NCBI GenBank assembly: GCA_000436795.1
Contig: HF993255.1
Span: 4,207-68,206 of the forward strand
Source of the DNA: Bacteroides sp. CAG:1076
Lineage (GTDB): Bacteria; Bacteroidota; Bacteroidia; Bacteroidales; Bacteroidaceae
Reading direction: 5' to 3'
Length of the DNA: 64,000 nt
The notes beneath the pieces were generated by a model. It was given only the letters and a program-made list of their open reading frames with translations, searched no databases and was not told the origin of the DNA. The translations under genes and the position numbers were made by a program. Each line of letters begins with the position of its first letter. Positions within the stretch are counted from its first letter, which is position 1. This document shows, piece after piece, positions 1 through 8,222 of this stretch.

Positions 1-69
1 ACGCAAGCTATGAGTAGCTTTTTTACCTGTTTCAGTTCTCAAAGAACCTTTGATTTCGATTGATTTCAT
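1..69 (-). CDS. rplY: 50S ribosomal protein L25, N-terminal part (cut by window edge)
   Basis: The reverse strand from the ATG at 67-69 reads MKSIEIKGSLRTETGKKATH and runs off the window. The opening strand and the TGKKA motif are typical of the L25/Ctc family, which binds 5S rRNA in the large subunit. Only 23 codons are visible, so the call rests on this N-terminus and on the general Bacteroidales context. The gene is transcribed away from the SDR gene at 490. Confidence 0.72.
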   Translation of the reverse strand, partial: MKSIEIKGSLRTETGKKATHSLR

Positions 70-305
70 TGTTTGAAAATTTTTTGTGTTACTCTAAATT
101 AAGTTGTTTTTTGTTGCTTAATTCGCCATCACACGATGTGGTATATCACACGATGAGCTTAAAAAAGCGGTGCAAAATTAGTGATTATCTTTGAGTTCGC
201 AAAATATTGTAATGGCTTTTTTTCTTCTCTTGGACGGAATCGGGACGGAACCTGTCTGGAAAAACCGGTAAAAGCATGAAGAAGGTGGCTGAATGTCGGG
301 GGAAA

Positions 306-361
306 TTTGTACAAAAAATAAAATGTTTTGTACAAAAAATAAAAAAACGTCTTGACATTTT
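306..361. repeat. Dispersed palindromic repeat, copy A: 2 x TTTGTACAAAA at 21-bp spacing
   Basis: The perfect 8-bp palindrome TTGTACAA occurs at 307-314 and 328-335, exactly 21 bp apart, inside a wider TTTGTACAAAA core. The spacer AATAAAATG is almost identical to the spacer in copy B at 55.98 kb (AACAAAATG). TCTTGACATTTT follows, starting 15 bp after the last palindrome ends, the same offset as in copy B. The two-helical-turn spacing suggests binding of a dimeric protein on one DNA face, but function is unknown. Confidence 0.8.
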
Positions 362-419
362 CCGGCAGACGTGCGGCGGTGTCGAAAATAATTTGCCGGT
401 GCCTGCCGGAACCTGTGAT

Positions 420-454
420 TTTGTAGGGCGGAAACAAGAACTTTTATACCTTTG
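420..454 (+). promoter_or_regulatory. Putative Bacteroides-type promoter of the SDR gene
   Basis: A perfect -7 element TACCTTTG lies at 447-454 and TTTG at 420-423. The 23-bp spacing is a little long for the usual 19-21 bp. The -7 box is 35 bp before the ATG at 490. Confidence 0.6.
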
Positions 455-489
455 TAGGTGATAGAACGATATTTTAAAAATATAAAAAG

Positions 490-1251
490 ATGAAAGGAAA
501 GACGATACTTATTACAGGTGCCACCAGCGGGATAGGAGAAGGGTGCGCACGGAAGTTCGGTTCAATGGGCAGTAATTTGATATTGAACGGGCGCAATGTA
601 GAAAAACTGGAAAAACTGAAACAAGAACTTGTGGCGCAAGGGTGTGAAGTGCTGACCCTGCCTTTCGATGTACGCGACCGTGAGGCAATGAAGCAGGCAC
701 TCGATTCACTTCAAGGAAAGTGGAGAAACATCGACGTACTGATAAACAATGCCGGACTGGTGATCGGGCTCGACAAGGAACAGGAAGGCTCGCTCGACGA
801 ATGGGACGTGGTGATAGATACCAATATCAAGGGACTGCTTGCCATGACTCGAATGGTTGTTCCGGGAATGGTGGAACGTCAGTGTGGACACATTATTAAT
901 ATAGGTTCGGTAGCAGGCGATGCTGCATATGCTGGAGGAAGCGTATACTGTGCGACCAAGGCTGCTGTCAAGGCACTGTCCGACGGACTTAGAATTGATT
1001 TGGTCGATACGCCTCTGCGTGTAACAAACATCAAGCCCGGGCTGGTGGAAACGAATTTTTCCGTGACACGTTTCAGGGGAGATAAGGCAAAGGCTGATGC
1101 TGTATATAAAGGTATCCGTCCGCTTACCGGCGACGATATAGCAGAAGTGGTGTATTATGCAGCTTCGGCTCCGGCTCATGTACAGATAGCCGAAGTACTG
1201 GTTATGCCTACTTATCAGGCCAATGGCACGGTCTGCCATCGTAAGGCGTGA
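490..1251 (+). CDS. Short-chain dehydrogenase/reductase (YdfG-like)
   Basis: A 253-aa classical SDR, probably an NADP-dependent cytosolic oxidoreductase of the YdfG/serine 3-dehydrogenase type that acts on 3-hydroxy acids or semialdehydes. The Rossmann motif TGATSGIG is near residue 9, INNAG near 90, the catalytic Ser in INIGSVAG near 140, and the YxxxK pair in YCATKAAVK near 155. PGLVETNF after the active site is also typical. It is monocistronic, with its own promoter in front and a strong hairpin behind. Family assignment is firm; the substrate is inferred only. Confidence 0.9.
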   Translation: MKGKTILITGATSGIGEGCARKFGSMGSNLILNGRNVEKLEKLKQELVAQGCEVLTLPFDVRDREAMKQALDSLQGKWRNIDVLINNAGLVIGLDKEQEGSLDEWDVVIDTNIKGLLAMTRMVVPGMVERQCGHIINIGSVAGDAAYAGGSVYCATKAAVKALSDGLRIDLVDTPLRVTNIKPGLVETNFSVTRFRGDKAKADAVYKGIRPLTGDDIAEVVYYAASAPAHVQIAEVLVMPTYQANGTVCHRKA

Positions 1252-1263
1252 TAAAAATAGTAA

Positions 1264-1319
1264 AAGCTATATCAAAATAGAGTCTGCATACGCTGATATG
1301 CTCTGTTTTGATATAGCTT
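1264..1319. terminator. Bidirectional hairpin between convergent genes
   Basis: AAGCTATATCAAAA (1264-1277) pairs with TTTTGATATAGCTT (1306-1319). The stem continues inward through AGAG/CTCT to about 19 bp. It sits between the convergent SDR and PUR genes and is A/T-flanked on both sides, so it can end transcription both ways. Confidence 0.75.
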
Positions 1320-1347
1320 CTGTACCGTACACTCCGGTGTGCGGGGA

Positions 1348-1734
1348 TTAGAAATCAATGTCTATTTTTATTTCATCCGATTTCAAGTGACCGTCGGAGC
1401 TGTCGGCAAAATGAGAGTCGTCTTCGTCGGTATGGTGTTCGCTGCTTGCCGGCCCTTGTTCGGTTTCGATATACTGGATGGTTTCCTGTAGTCCGGTCAT
1501 GAACTTTTCGAAGTCCTCCTTATATAAGAAAATTTTATGCTTTTCGAAGCTGACCTGAGGCGCATTGCCTTCGCCTGAAACAACTTTCTTGCTTTCTGTA
1601 ATAGCAAGAAACATTTCTCCTTTTCTGTTTTTCTTTACATCAAGATAGTAAATGCGTTTTCCGGCCTTTATAGCCTTGGAGAAAACAATCTCTTTGTCTA
1701 CGTCTGTTGCTGTATTTCTTTTCAAGTCTTCCAT
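1348..1734 (-). CDS. PUR family DNA/RNA-binding protein (DUF3276)
   Basis: A 128-aa protein of the Bacteroidota PUR-alpha-like family (DUF3276). These are small PUR-domain proteins that bind single-stranded nucleic acid. The core KAGKRIYYLDVK, FLAITESKK and HKIFLYKEDFEKF is characteristic, and the acidic C-terminus is rich in Asp, Glu and Ser. The ATG at 1734 (MEDLKRN) is chosen because the open frame upstream is AT-rich and unlike the family. It converges with the SDR gene and diverges from nusB. Confidence 0.85.
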   Translation of the reverse strand: MEDLKRNTATDVDKEIVFSKAIKAGKRIYYLDVKKNRKGEMFLAITESKKVVSGEGNAPQVSFEKHKIFLYKEDFEKFMTGLQETIQYIETEQGPASSEHHTDEDDSHFADSSDGHLKSDEIKIDIDF

Positions 1735-1845
1735 AAATAAAGTATTATAAAACCGCTTCAAATTTGATGATTTTTTTGAAAAATACAAAGAACTGCCCCT
1801 AAAAATCTGTCTGAATAATATTTTTGTATAAAAAAGCACGTTATA

Positions 1846-1878
1846 TTTGTTTTGTATGGTAGAAAATAACTATTTTTG
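1846..1878 (+). promoter_or_regulatory. Promoter of the nusB cluster
   Basis: TTTG at 1846-1849, 21 bp, then TATTTTTG at 1871-1878 matches the Bacteroides -33/-7 consensus. It lies 28 bp before the nusB ATG. Confidence 0.65.
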
Positions 1879-1906
1879 CAACTCGAAATTGTATTAAAAA
1901 TATAGT

Positions 1907-2833
1907 ATGATTAACAGAGTTCTTATTCGTCTTAAGATAGTTCAGATTATCTACGCTTATTATCAGAACGGTGGAAAAAATTTGGATACTGCAGAAAAGG
2001 AGTTGTTCTTCAGTTTATCCAAAGCGTATGATTTGTATAACTATCTCTTGCTTCTTATGGTAGAGGTTACACGTTATGCCAACAAGCGGTTGGATGCGGC
2101 TAAACACAAACTTGCTCCTACAAAAGAAGACTTGGCTCCCAACACTAAATTTGTGGATAATCGTTTTATTGCTCAGCTGGAGGTGAACAAGCAGCTGAAT
2201 GAGTTTGCCAGCACCCAGAAGAAGACATGGGAAAACGAGGGTGATTTTATCAAGAATTTGTGCGAACAGATTATGCAGAGCGATATATATAAGGAGTATA
2301 TGGCAAGCGAAACTTCATCGTACGAAGAAGACCGTGAACTGTGGAGAAAGATTTACAAACGCATCATATTCAATAATACTACTCTTGATGAGGTGCTGGA
2401 AGACCAGAGCTTGTATTGGAATGATGACAAGGAGATAGTAGATACTTTCGTGCTGAAGACTATCAAGCGTTTTGATCCGAAGAACGGTGACAAGCAGGAA
2501 CTTCTTCCGGAATTTAAGGATGAGGAGGATCAGGATTTTGCACGCCGCTTGTTCCGTCGTTCTATCCTGAATGCTGATTATTACCGTCATCTGATCAGTG
2601 AGAACTCAAAGAACTGGGATTTGGACCGTGTGGCTGTCATGGATGTTATCATCATGCAGATTGCCCTTGCCGAAATTCTGAGTTTCCCGAATATTCCGAT
2701 AAACGTATCTCTGAACGAATATGTGGAAATTGCCAAGTTGTATAGTACTCCGAAGAGTGGCGGATTTATCAATGGAACACTGGACGGAATAGTTAATCAA
2801 TTGAAAAAGGAAAACAAGTTGACGAAAAATTAA
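1907..2833 (+). CDS. nusB: Transcription antitermination factor NusB
   Basis: A 308-aa NusB, about twice the length of the enterobacterial protein because of the N-terminal and central extension usual in Bacteroidota. NusB with NusE (S10) binds boxA in rRNA leaders and supports antitermination. The conserved NusB fold is in the C-terminal half, with the helix RSILNADYYRHLISEN, then DRVAVMDVIIMQIALAE and the ending FINGTLDGIVNQL. It heads the nusB-yajC-ybbR-coaE-DUF5606 cluster, all on the plus strand with short gaps. Confidence 0.93.
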   Translation: MINRVLIRLKIVQIIYAYYQNGGKNLDTAEKELFFSLSKAYDLYNYLLLLMVEVTRYANKRLDAAKHKLAPTKEDLAPNTKFVDNRFIAQLEVNKQLNEFASTQKKTWENEGDFIKNLCEQIMQSDIYKEYMASETSSYEEDRELWRKIYKRIIFNNTTLDEVLEDQSLYWNDDKEIVDTFVLKTIKRFDPKNGDKQELLPEFKDEEDQDFARRLFRRSILNADYYRHLISENSKNWDLDRVAVMDVIIMQIALAEILSFPNIPINVSLNEYVEIAKLYSTPKSGGFINGTLDGIVNQLKKENKLTKN

Positions 2834-2874
2834 TATATTTGTTCGCCTAATATTAATTAAACTAAGAAGAATTT

Positions 2875-3180
2875 ATGAATTTGTTAACTGTATTTTTGCA
2901 GCAGTCCGGAGGAGGCGATTACTCTTTCCTGATTATGATGGTGGCAATTTTCGCCATTATGTATTTCTTTATGATTCGTCCTCAGAACAAGAAGCAAAAG
3001 GAAATAGCAAACTTCCGCAAGAACTTGGAAGTAGGCCAGTCGGTTATTACAGCCGGTGGTATTTACGGAAAAATTAAAGAAATTGAAGATAACGCTGTTA
3101 TCGTGGAAATAGCATCTGGTGTTAAGATTAAGGTGGATAAGAACTCTATCTATGCAGATGCTCAGGCTCAGACTAAATAA
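2875..3180 (+). CDS. yajC: Preprotein translocase accessory subunit YajC
   Basis: A 101-aa single-span inner-membrane protein that associates with SecDF. The hydrophobic segment FLIMMVAIFAIMYFFMI at about residues 19-35 is followed directly by RPQNKKQKE, the hallmark of YajC. The cytoplasmic domain with GQSVITAGGIYGKI follows. It is 41 bp after nusB, probably co-transcribed. Confidence 0.95.
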   Translation: MNLLTVFLQQSGGGDYSFLIMMVAIFAIMYFFMIRPQNKKQKEIANFRKNLEVGQSVITAGGIYGKIKEIEDNAVIVEIASGVKIKVDKNSIYADAQAQTK

Positions 3181-3201
3181 ACATAAAAAGTATAGGTCAC
3201 T

Positions 3202-4209
3202 ATGTTCGATGTAAAGAACATAAAGAGATATTATAGACTGGGATTACGGAAGATCAGAACATTCTTGCTTAGCGATAAGTGCAGGGAGTGTCTGGTCTTC
3301 CTGTTTTTTGTGCTGATATCGTTCTGTTTCTGGATGTTGCAGACATTGGATGATTCGTATCAGACGGAATTCAGAGTGCCGGTGCGTCTTAAAAATGTTC
3401 CGAAGGAGGTAGTGCTTACTTCCGATTTTCCGGACGATGTACGTATACGGGTGGAAGACAGGGGAACTGTATTGCTGAATTATATGCTGGGAAGAACGTT
3501 CTTTCCTATTTCTTTCGATTTCAATGATTACAAGGAGGAGGGGACTCATGTTCGTATCCCGTCTGCCGAGCTGACCAAGAAGGTGGCGGCACAGCTGAAT
3601 GTTTCTACCAAGGTGTTGTCTATCCGTCCCGATACGCTCGATTTTATTTATACACAGGCAAAGGCGAAAAAGGTGCCTGTCAGGCTATCCGGAACCATAC
3701 AGGCGGGACGCCAATATTATATTTCACGGATAAGTTTTAGTCCGGATTCTGTTATGGCTTATGCTCCTCAGGAAATATTGGATACCCTGAAAGTAGCATA
3801 TACGGAAAAACTGTATTGGGAAAATATTTCTGATACGGTAAAGAAGCGTGTAAGTATGTGTAAAATGAAGGGGGTCAAGTTTATTCCGTCTTATAATGAT
3901 TTATCGATCTATGTCGATATGTATTCGGAAAAGACAGTCGAGGTTCCGGTTATGGGCATTAATTTCCCTGCGGGAAAAGTACTTCGTACGTTCCCTTCGA
4001 AGGTGCAAGTAACCTTTCAGGTCGGGTTGCGGCACTTTAAAGATGTTTCATCGGACGATTTCTTCATAGGAGTAACTTACGAGGATGTATTGAAAGCGAA
4101 GGAAGACAAATTGCCTTTGGTGGTAAAAGGAGCTCCCGATTTTGTAAGTCATGTTCGCGTGAATCCGTCATCTGTCGATTATTTGATCGAACAACAAGCT
4201 GTAGAATAA
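3202..4209 (+). CDS. YbbR-like domain protein (CdaR-like)
   Basis: A 335-aa protein with a basic N-terminus, one membrane span (LVFLFFVLISFCFWML, about residues 30-46) and extracytoplasmic repeats of the YbbR fold, seen as alternating beta stretches such as VPVRLKNVPKEVVL and VPVRLSGTIQAGRQY. In Firmicutes the YbbR protein CdaR regulates the c-di-AMP cyclase CdaA. Here no cyclase is adjacent, so that role is not shown. It sits 21 bp after yajC and 8 bp before coaE. Confidence 0.82.
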   Translation: MFDVKNIKRYYRLGLRKIRTFLLSDKCRECLVFLFFVLISFCFWMLQTLDDSYQTEFRVPVRLKNVPKEVVLTSDFPDDVRIRVEDRGTVLLNYMLGRTFFPISFDFNDYKEEGTHVRIPSAELTKKVAAQLNVSTKVLSIRPDTLDFIYTQAKAKKVPVRLSGTIQAGRQYYISRISFSPDSVMAYAPQEILDTLKVAYTEKLYWENISDTVKKRVSMCKMKGVKFIPSYNDLSIYVDMYSEKTVEVPVMGINFPAGKVLRTFPSKVQVTFQVGLRHFKDVSSDDFFIGVTYEDVLKAKEDKLPLVVKGAPDFVSHVRVNPSSVDYLIEQQAVE

Positions 4210-4217
4210 TATAAGTT

Positions 4218-4832
4218 ATGGTCAGACTGGGGATTACCGGAGGTATAGGAAGTGGAAAGTCGTATGTGGCTCATCTGCTCGAGAAGGCAGGTTTACCTGT
4301 ATACGATACCGACACGGAAGCGAAACGCTTGATGCTTTCTGATATGGACATTCGCAAGGGGCTGGTTGACTTGTTGGGTGAAGAAGTGTATATCGGTGAG
4401 AAGCTCAATAAGCCGTTGCTGATTGGTTATTTGTTTGCGAACGAGGAACATGCTGCACGTATCAATTCCATTGTGCATCCGTGTGTAAAGAAAGATTTTC
4501 TCCGTTGGGCGGTTTCCAATGCGGGGCATGAAATCGTAGCATTGGAAAGTGCTATTTTGTATGAGTCCGGTTTCGACGATGTAGTAGACTATGTAGTTGC
4601 TGTTTATGCTCCTTTAGATATCCGTATTAAGCGGGCGATGGAACGCGACGGGGCGACGGAAGAGCAGGTAAGAAGTCGTATTGCTTCACAGATGGATGAA
4701 GAGGTGAAACGCAATCGGGCTGATTTTGTAGTTGTGAACGATGGAAGGCCCTTGCTCCCGCAGGTGGAAGAATTGCTGAATACCATAAAAAATAGAAAAG
4801 GTGAGCAAGATGCTTGTGTATGTCGTATATGA
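4218..4832 (+). CDS. coaE: Dephospho-CoA kinase
   Basis: A 204-aa cytosolic kinase that phosphorylates dephospho-CoA at the ribose 3'-hydroxyl, the last step of CoA synthesis. The P-loop GITGGIGSGKS is at residues 5-15, YDTDTEAKRLM follows near 30, and the lid region RIKRAMERDGATEEQVRSRIASQM near 136-160 is canonical. It is the fourth gene of the cluster. Confidence 0.95.
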   Translation: MVRLGITGGIGSGKSYVAHLLEKAGLPVYDTDTEAKRLMLSDMDIRKGLVDLLGEEVYIGEKLNKPLLIGYLFANEEHAARINSIVHPCVKKDFLRWAVSNAGHEIVALESAILYESGFDDVVDYVVAVYAPLDIRIKRAMERDGATEEQVRSRIASQMDEEVKRNRADFVVVNDGRPLLPQVEELLNTIKNRKGEQDACVCRI

Positions 4833-4876
4833 GTTGTATTTTTGTTTAATATAATAACTAAAAATAATAAAATCGT

Positions 4877-5314
4877 ATGTTGAAAACTATTTTAGCTATC
4901 TCAGGCAAACCGGGATTGTATAAACTGATTTCTCAGGCTAAAAATATGCTGATTGTAGAAGCTGTCGATAATAAGAAAAGAATGCCTATCTATGCCAGCG
5001 ATAAGGTGATTTCATTGGGTGATATCGCCATGTATACAAATGATGACGAAGTGCCTTTGGCAACTGTTCTTGATTCTGTAAAGAAGAAAGAAAACGGTCA
5101 GGTAGCTGCTTTGGATTACAAGAAAGCATCAGTAGAAGAGTTGCACGCTTTCATGGCTGAAGTATTGCCGGAATATGATCGCGATCGCGTACATACCAGT
5201 GATATCAAGAAACTGATTCAGTGGTACAACTTGCTTATCTCAAGCGGAGAAAGTGATTTTGTGGAAGAAGCTCCTGCTGCTGAAGAGGCTGCTGCAGAAA
5301 ATGCTGCTGAATAA
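4877..5314 (+). CDS. DUF5606 family protein
   Basis: A 145-aa cytosolic protein starting MLKTILAISGKPGLYKLISQ, the signature of the Bacteroidota DUF5606 family. It has an SH3-like beta-rich N-terminal half and a helical middle (ELHAFMAEVLPEYDRDRVHTS). The C-terminus is a low-complexity Ala/Glu tail. Its biochemical function is unknown. It is the last gene of the nusB cluster and is followed by a strong terminator. Confidence 0.85.
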   Translation: MLKTILAISGKPGLYKLISQAKNMLIVEAVDNKKRMPIYASDKVISLGDIAMYTNDDEVPLATVLDSVKKKENGQVAALDYKKASVEELHAFMAEVLPEYDRDRVHTSDIKKLIQWYNLLISSGESDFVEEAPAAEEAAAENAAE

Positions 5315-5340
5315 ATAGCAAGATAATTTTGAATTTATAA

Positions 5341-5387
5341 AATCGGGCGAAGCTAACTTGTGGGAAGTGGCTCCGCCCGATTTTTTG
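5341..5387 (+). terminator. Rho-independent terminator of the nusB cluster
   Basis: AATCGGGCG (5341-5349) pairs perfectly with CGCCCGATT (5374-5382), and a T tract follows. Confidence 0.88.
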
Positions 5388-5416
5388 TTTTTGTCCTTTG
5401 GGGAAGAGAGGACAAT

Positions 5417-5454
5417 AAAAAAAAGAAGGTATCTTCTTGCGAGGATACCTTCTT
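5417..5454 (-). terminator. Terminator of the rplU-rpmA operon
   Basis: AAGAAGGTATC (5423-5433) pairs with GATACCTTCTT (5444-5454). On the minus strand the stem ends in a run of eight U residues (the A run at 5417-5424). Confidence 0.9.
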
Positions 5455-5477
5455 TTAATTTCTTTTGTGGTATAAAG

Positions 5478-5738
5478 TTATGCTTCAGCAGGAATAACAG
5501 AAACGAAGCTCTTGTCTTCGCGACCTTTCTTGAAACATACTGTACCGTCTACCAATGCGTAAAGAGTGTGATCGCTACCCATACCAACGTTTTCACCTGG
5601 GTTGTGAACTGTTCCTCTTTGACGAACAATGATGTTACCAGCTTTGCAAGCTGAACCACCGAATATCTTTACGCCTAATCTCTTACTAGCTGACTCACGG
5701 CCGTTCTTAGAACTACCTACACCTTTCTTATGTGCCAT
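5478..5738 (-). CDS. rpmA: 50S ribosomal protein L27
   Basis: An 86-aa L27, which reaches the peptidyl-transferase centre with its N-terminal tail. [20 protein letters not shown] and [19 protein letters not shown] are diagnostic. There is no N-terminal extension of the type that needs protease cleavage in Firmicutes. It is 21 bp downstream of rplU, in the usual L21-L27 operon. Confidence 0.97.
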   Translation of the reverse strand: MAHKKGVGSSKNGRESASKRLGVKIFGGSACKAGNIIVRQRGTVHNPGENVGMGSDHTLYALVDGTVCFKKGREDKSFVSVIPAEA

Positions 5739-5759
5739 TTCTTTCTACTTTTTTAATGA

Positions 5760-6077
5760 TTAAGCAATAACTTGTTTGATAGTCAATTCAGTAAACTGCT
5801 GACGGTGACCGTTCAGTTTTCTGTAACCTTTTCTTCTCTTTTTGTGGAATACCAATACTTTGTCACCTTTTACCAAGTGAGAAACTACTTCGCATACCAC
5901 TTTTGCACCTTCTACAGTAGGAGCACCTACAGTAACAGTACCGTTGTTGTCTACCAACAAAACTTTGTCAAATTCAACAGTTGCACCGTTTTCAGCATTC
6001 TGGATGTGGTGAACAAACAGTTTTTTGCCTTCTTCTGCTTTGAACTGCTGACCGTTAATTTCTACAATTACGTACAT
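5760..6077 (-). CDS. rplU: 50S ribosomal protein L21
   Basis: A 105-aa L21 beginning [20 protein letters not shown], with [23 protein letters not shown] at the C-terminus, which contacts 23S rRNA. It is first in the rplU-rpmA operon. The transcript starts about 80 nt upstream and its leader can fold (see the leader entry). Confidence 0.97.
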   Translation of the reverse strand: MYVIVEINGQQFKAEEGKKLFVHHIQNAENGATVEFDKVLLVDNNGTVTVGAPTVEGAKVVCEVVSHLVKGDKVLVFHKKRRKGYRKLNGHRQQFTELTIKQVIA

Positions 6078-6196
6078 TTTAAATATATATTAAACGGGTT
6101 TCTTCCGCAAGGTGAACCGTTCTCATCCGGTTGCTTTTCTACCTCCACGGATTAAAATCGGATGCAAAGGTACTGCTTTCTGTTCATATTACCAAC
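6078..6196 (-). promoter_or_regulatory. Promoter and structured leader of rplU-rpmA
   Basis: On the minus strand TACCTTTG (plus 6165-6172) has TTG 20 bp upstream (6193-6196). The roughly 80-nt leader can pair AACCG with CGGTT and GCAA with TTGC (plus about 6106-6133), giving a hairpin before the start codon. Autogenous control by a ribosomal protein is possible but not shown. Confidence 0.55.
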
Positions 6197-6223
6197 AGTT
6201 TAGAGAGAAAAATGTATATTTTT

Positions 6224-6859
6224 TTAAAGTTCGGCCAGAGTTTTCATGATTGCCACATGAGGATATGATGCGAGTTCTTCACGGGTAGTAGCTCCGTGCA
6301 GCACTCCGGCAAAATCAACTCCGGCGGCTTGTGCGGTTTCTGCGTCTACTGTGCTGTCGCCGATATATAAAACATTTTCTTTCTGACAGCCCAGGTGCTC
6401 GATGGCAAACAGGAGTCCTTCGGGAGAGGGCTTGGGGCATTGCACATCTTCACCTCCGACTATGATATTGAGAAAATTTTCCGGCAGTTTCTTGCCTAAC
6501 AATTCCATGATACGATAGCGGTATTTGGTCGAAATGATACCAATTTGGGCTCCATTCGCTTTCAGCCGGGTCAGCACATCTATGGTTTCTGGAAAGAGAA
6601 AAGTGTTGACTGTCATGTGGGTATCAGCTTCTTTAACGTATTCTTTCCGGTATAGTTCCAGTGTGTCGGCATCGGTTATGCCAGTCATGATGGAGAATGA
6701 TTCTTGTAAGGTTTTGCCAATTGTCCGTTTGATGGTTTCATCGGTTATCCCTGTATGGTGATGGCGTTCCAGTACATTTCGGTAACACATGACAATTCCT
6801 CGGGAAGAGTCGGCAAGAGTATAATCGAAGTCGAATAAATAAACGTTGTATGATTTCAT
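6224..6859 (-). CDS. HAD-family phosphatase (phosphoglycolate phosphatase-like)
   Basis: A 211-aa haloacid-dehalogenase hydrolase. Motif I is DFDYTLADS near residue 9 (nucleophile Asp first). Motif II is GIISTKYRYR with the conserved Thr, the Lys lies in the CPKPSPEG segment, and motif IV is YIGDSTVDAETAQAAG. The cap is inserted between motifs I and II. It resembles Gph/PpaX. The ATG at 6859 is preferred over an upstream TTG two codons earlier. The substrate is unknown. Confidence 0.87.
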   Translation of the reverse strand: MKSYNVYLFDFDYTLADSSRGIVMCYRNVLERHHHTGITDETIKRTIGKTLQESFSIMTGITDADTLELYRKEYVKEADTHMTVNTFLFPETIDVLTRLKANGAQIGIISTKYRYRIMELLGKKLPENFLNIIVGGEDVQCPKPSPEGLLFAIEHLGCQKENVLYIGDSTVDAETAQAAGVDFAGVLHGATTREELASYPHVAIMKTLAEL

Positions 6860-6913
6860 TTTCAATATAGGGTTAGCTGACTAAGAATATTTCGGATTGG
6901 GGTTTTACAACAT

Positions 6914-6980
6914 AATTTTGCCAGGGCGATCTTTTTGAAGTTTTACGGATACGCATTCAAGAAGAGGCTCTGGCAAAATT
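6914..6980. repeat. Imperfect 67-bp palindrome between sdaA and the HAD gene
   Basis: AATTTTGCCAG (6914-6924) is perfectly inverted as CTGGCAAAATT (6970-6980). Inner arms CTTTTTGAA / TTCAAGAAG extend the fold. It lacks a U tract on the minus strand, so it is not a classical terminator for sdaA. It may be an mRNA stabiliser, attenuator or short mobile palindrome. Confidence 0.6.
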
Positions 6981-6993
6981 AAAAAATGGGTTT

Positions 6994-8202
6994 TTATTCC
7001 ATTGGTTGATAATTCTTGGCCAAACCTCCTTCACTGGTTTCTTTATAGAGTGAAGGCAAGTCGTGACCAGTTTGCTTCATTACTTCTACGACCTTATCGA
7101 ACGATACACGATGGTGTCCGTCGGTAAAGGCTGAGTAAATATTGGCATCAAGAGCACGGGCTGCGGCATACGCATTACGTTCGATGCAAGGAATCTGTAC
7201 CAGTCCGCATACGGGGTCGCATGTCATGCCCAAGTGGTGCTCCAGTCCCATTTCGGCGGCATATTCTATTTGTGCCGGACTGCCTCCAAACAACTGGCTT
7301 GCTGCTGCCGAAGCCATAGAGCAGGCAACTCCTACTTCTGCCTGACAACCAGCTTCTGCTCCCGAAATGGAAGCATTATGCTTGACGATGTTGCCGACAA
7401 GTCCGGCTGTCGCGAGTGCACGAAGAATACGGGCATCGCTGAAATCCCGGCTCTTTTGCAAATGATATAGAACGGCCGGGACTACTCCACATGCTCCACA
7501 AGTAGGTGCGGTTACGATTTTTCCTCCCGATGCGTTTTCTTCACTTACGGCAAGAGCGTAGGCAAATACCAGTCCGCGTGAGCGAAGAGAATCCTTAAAC
7601 CCTTTGGCACGGATGTAGTAGGAAGACGCTTTTCGTCGCAGATTCAGAGGGCCTGGGAGAACTCCCTCTGCATCCAGTCCGCGATGGATGGCTTCCTTCA
7701 TGGTTTCCCACACTTCGGCAAGGAACTTCCAGATATCAGGACCTTCACATTGTTCTACATATTCCCAATAGCTTCGTCCGGTATGCTCGCACCAGTAAAG
7801 TATCTGGTTCATGGTATTCATATTATATACCTCAGGAGTTGCATTCTTGTCTTGTCCTTCTTCGGCCAGTGCGCCTCCTCCTACGCTGAAGACGGTCCAT
7901 TCTTCGGTCTGTTTCTTATTCTTGTCGAACGACTTGAATGTCATTCCGTTCGGGTGGAAAGGAAAGAATACATGAGGTTTCCACAATATCTCTACGGGAG
8001 CATGAGGCTGAAGTACGTCCAGAATAGCGACATCAGTCATGTGTCCTTTACCGGTAGCTGCAAGGCTTCCGTAAAGCGTGACTTGAAAAGACGATGCCTC
8101 CGGATGGCGGGCAAGGAACTGTTCGGCTGCTTTTCTCGGTCCCATCGTATGGCTGCTTGAGGGACCCGTACCAATGCGGTATAATTCTCTAATTGATTTC
8201 AT
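6994..8202 (-). CDS. sdaA: L-serine ammonia-lyase (serine dehydratase), single chain
   Basis: A 402-aa iron-sulfur serine dehydratase that converts L-serine to pyruvate and ammonia. The beta domain opens with IGTGPSSSHTMGPRKAAE. The alpha domain carries APTCGACGVVPA, EAGCQAEVGVACSMA and CDPVCGLVQIPCIERN, whose Cys residues bind the 4Fe-4S cluster. The length fits the fused alpha-beta type. A -7 box ends 4 bp before the ATG, suggesting a leaderless message; alternatively it is co-transcribed with mutS2, which ends 20 bp upstream. Confidence 0.95.
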   Translation of the reverse strand: MKSIRELYRIGTGPSSSHTMGPRKAAEQFLARHPEASSFQVTLYGSLAATGKGHMTDVAILDVLQPHAPVEILWKPHVFFPFHPNGMTFKSFDKNKKQTEEWTVFSVGGGALAEEGQDKNATPEVYNMNTMNQILYWCEHTGRSYWEYVEQCEGPDIWKFLAEVWETMKEAIHRGLDAEGVLPGPLNLRRKASSYYIRAKGFKDSLRSRGLVFAYALAVSEENASGGKIVTAPTCGACGVVPAVLYHLQKSRDFSDARILRALATAGLVGNIVKHNASISGAEAGCQAEVGVACSMASAAASQLFGGSPAQIEYAAEMGLEHHLGMTCDPVCGLVQIPCIERNAYAAARALDANIYSAFTDGHHRVSFDKVVEVMKQTGHDLPSLYKETSEGGLAKNYQPME

Positions 8203-8206
8203 AATA

Positions 8207-8214
8207 CAAAGATA
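8207..8214 (-). promoter_or_regulatory. -7 box abutting the sdaA start codon
   Basis: The minus strand has TATCTTTG, whose last base is at 8207 while the ATG begins at 8202. Bacteroides transcription usually starts about 5 bp past this box, which would be at the A of the ATG. No clear -33 element is seen in the 3' end of mutS2. Confidence 0.4.
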
Positions 8215-8222
8215 CTGTTTTT

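Larger units (their letters stand above)
70..489. other. Intergenic region between rplY and the SDR gene, holding a 21-bp-period repeat
   Basis: No convincing gene is seen here. The small open frames on both strands come from A/T runs and the repeat. The region holds two TTGTACAA palindromes (307-314, 328-335) and a downstream TCTTGACATTTT, described separately, plus the SDR promoter near 447. About 420 bp is long for this compact genome. Confidence 0.6.

Noticed and set aside
159..437. 92-aa minus-strand frame over the 21-bp palindromes
   Set aside because: Its 7-residue periodic pattern is just the translated 21-bp repeat; no start signal or family.
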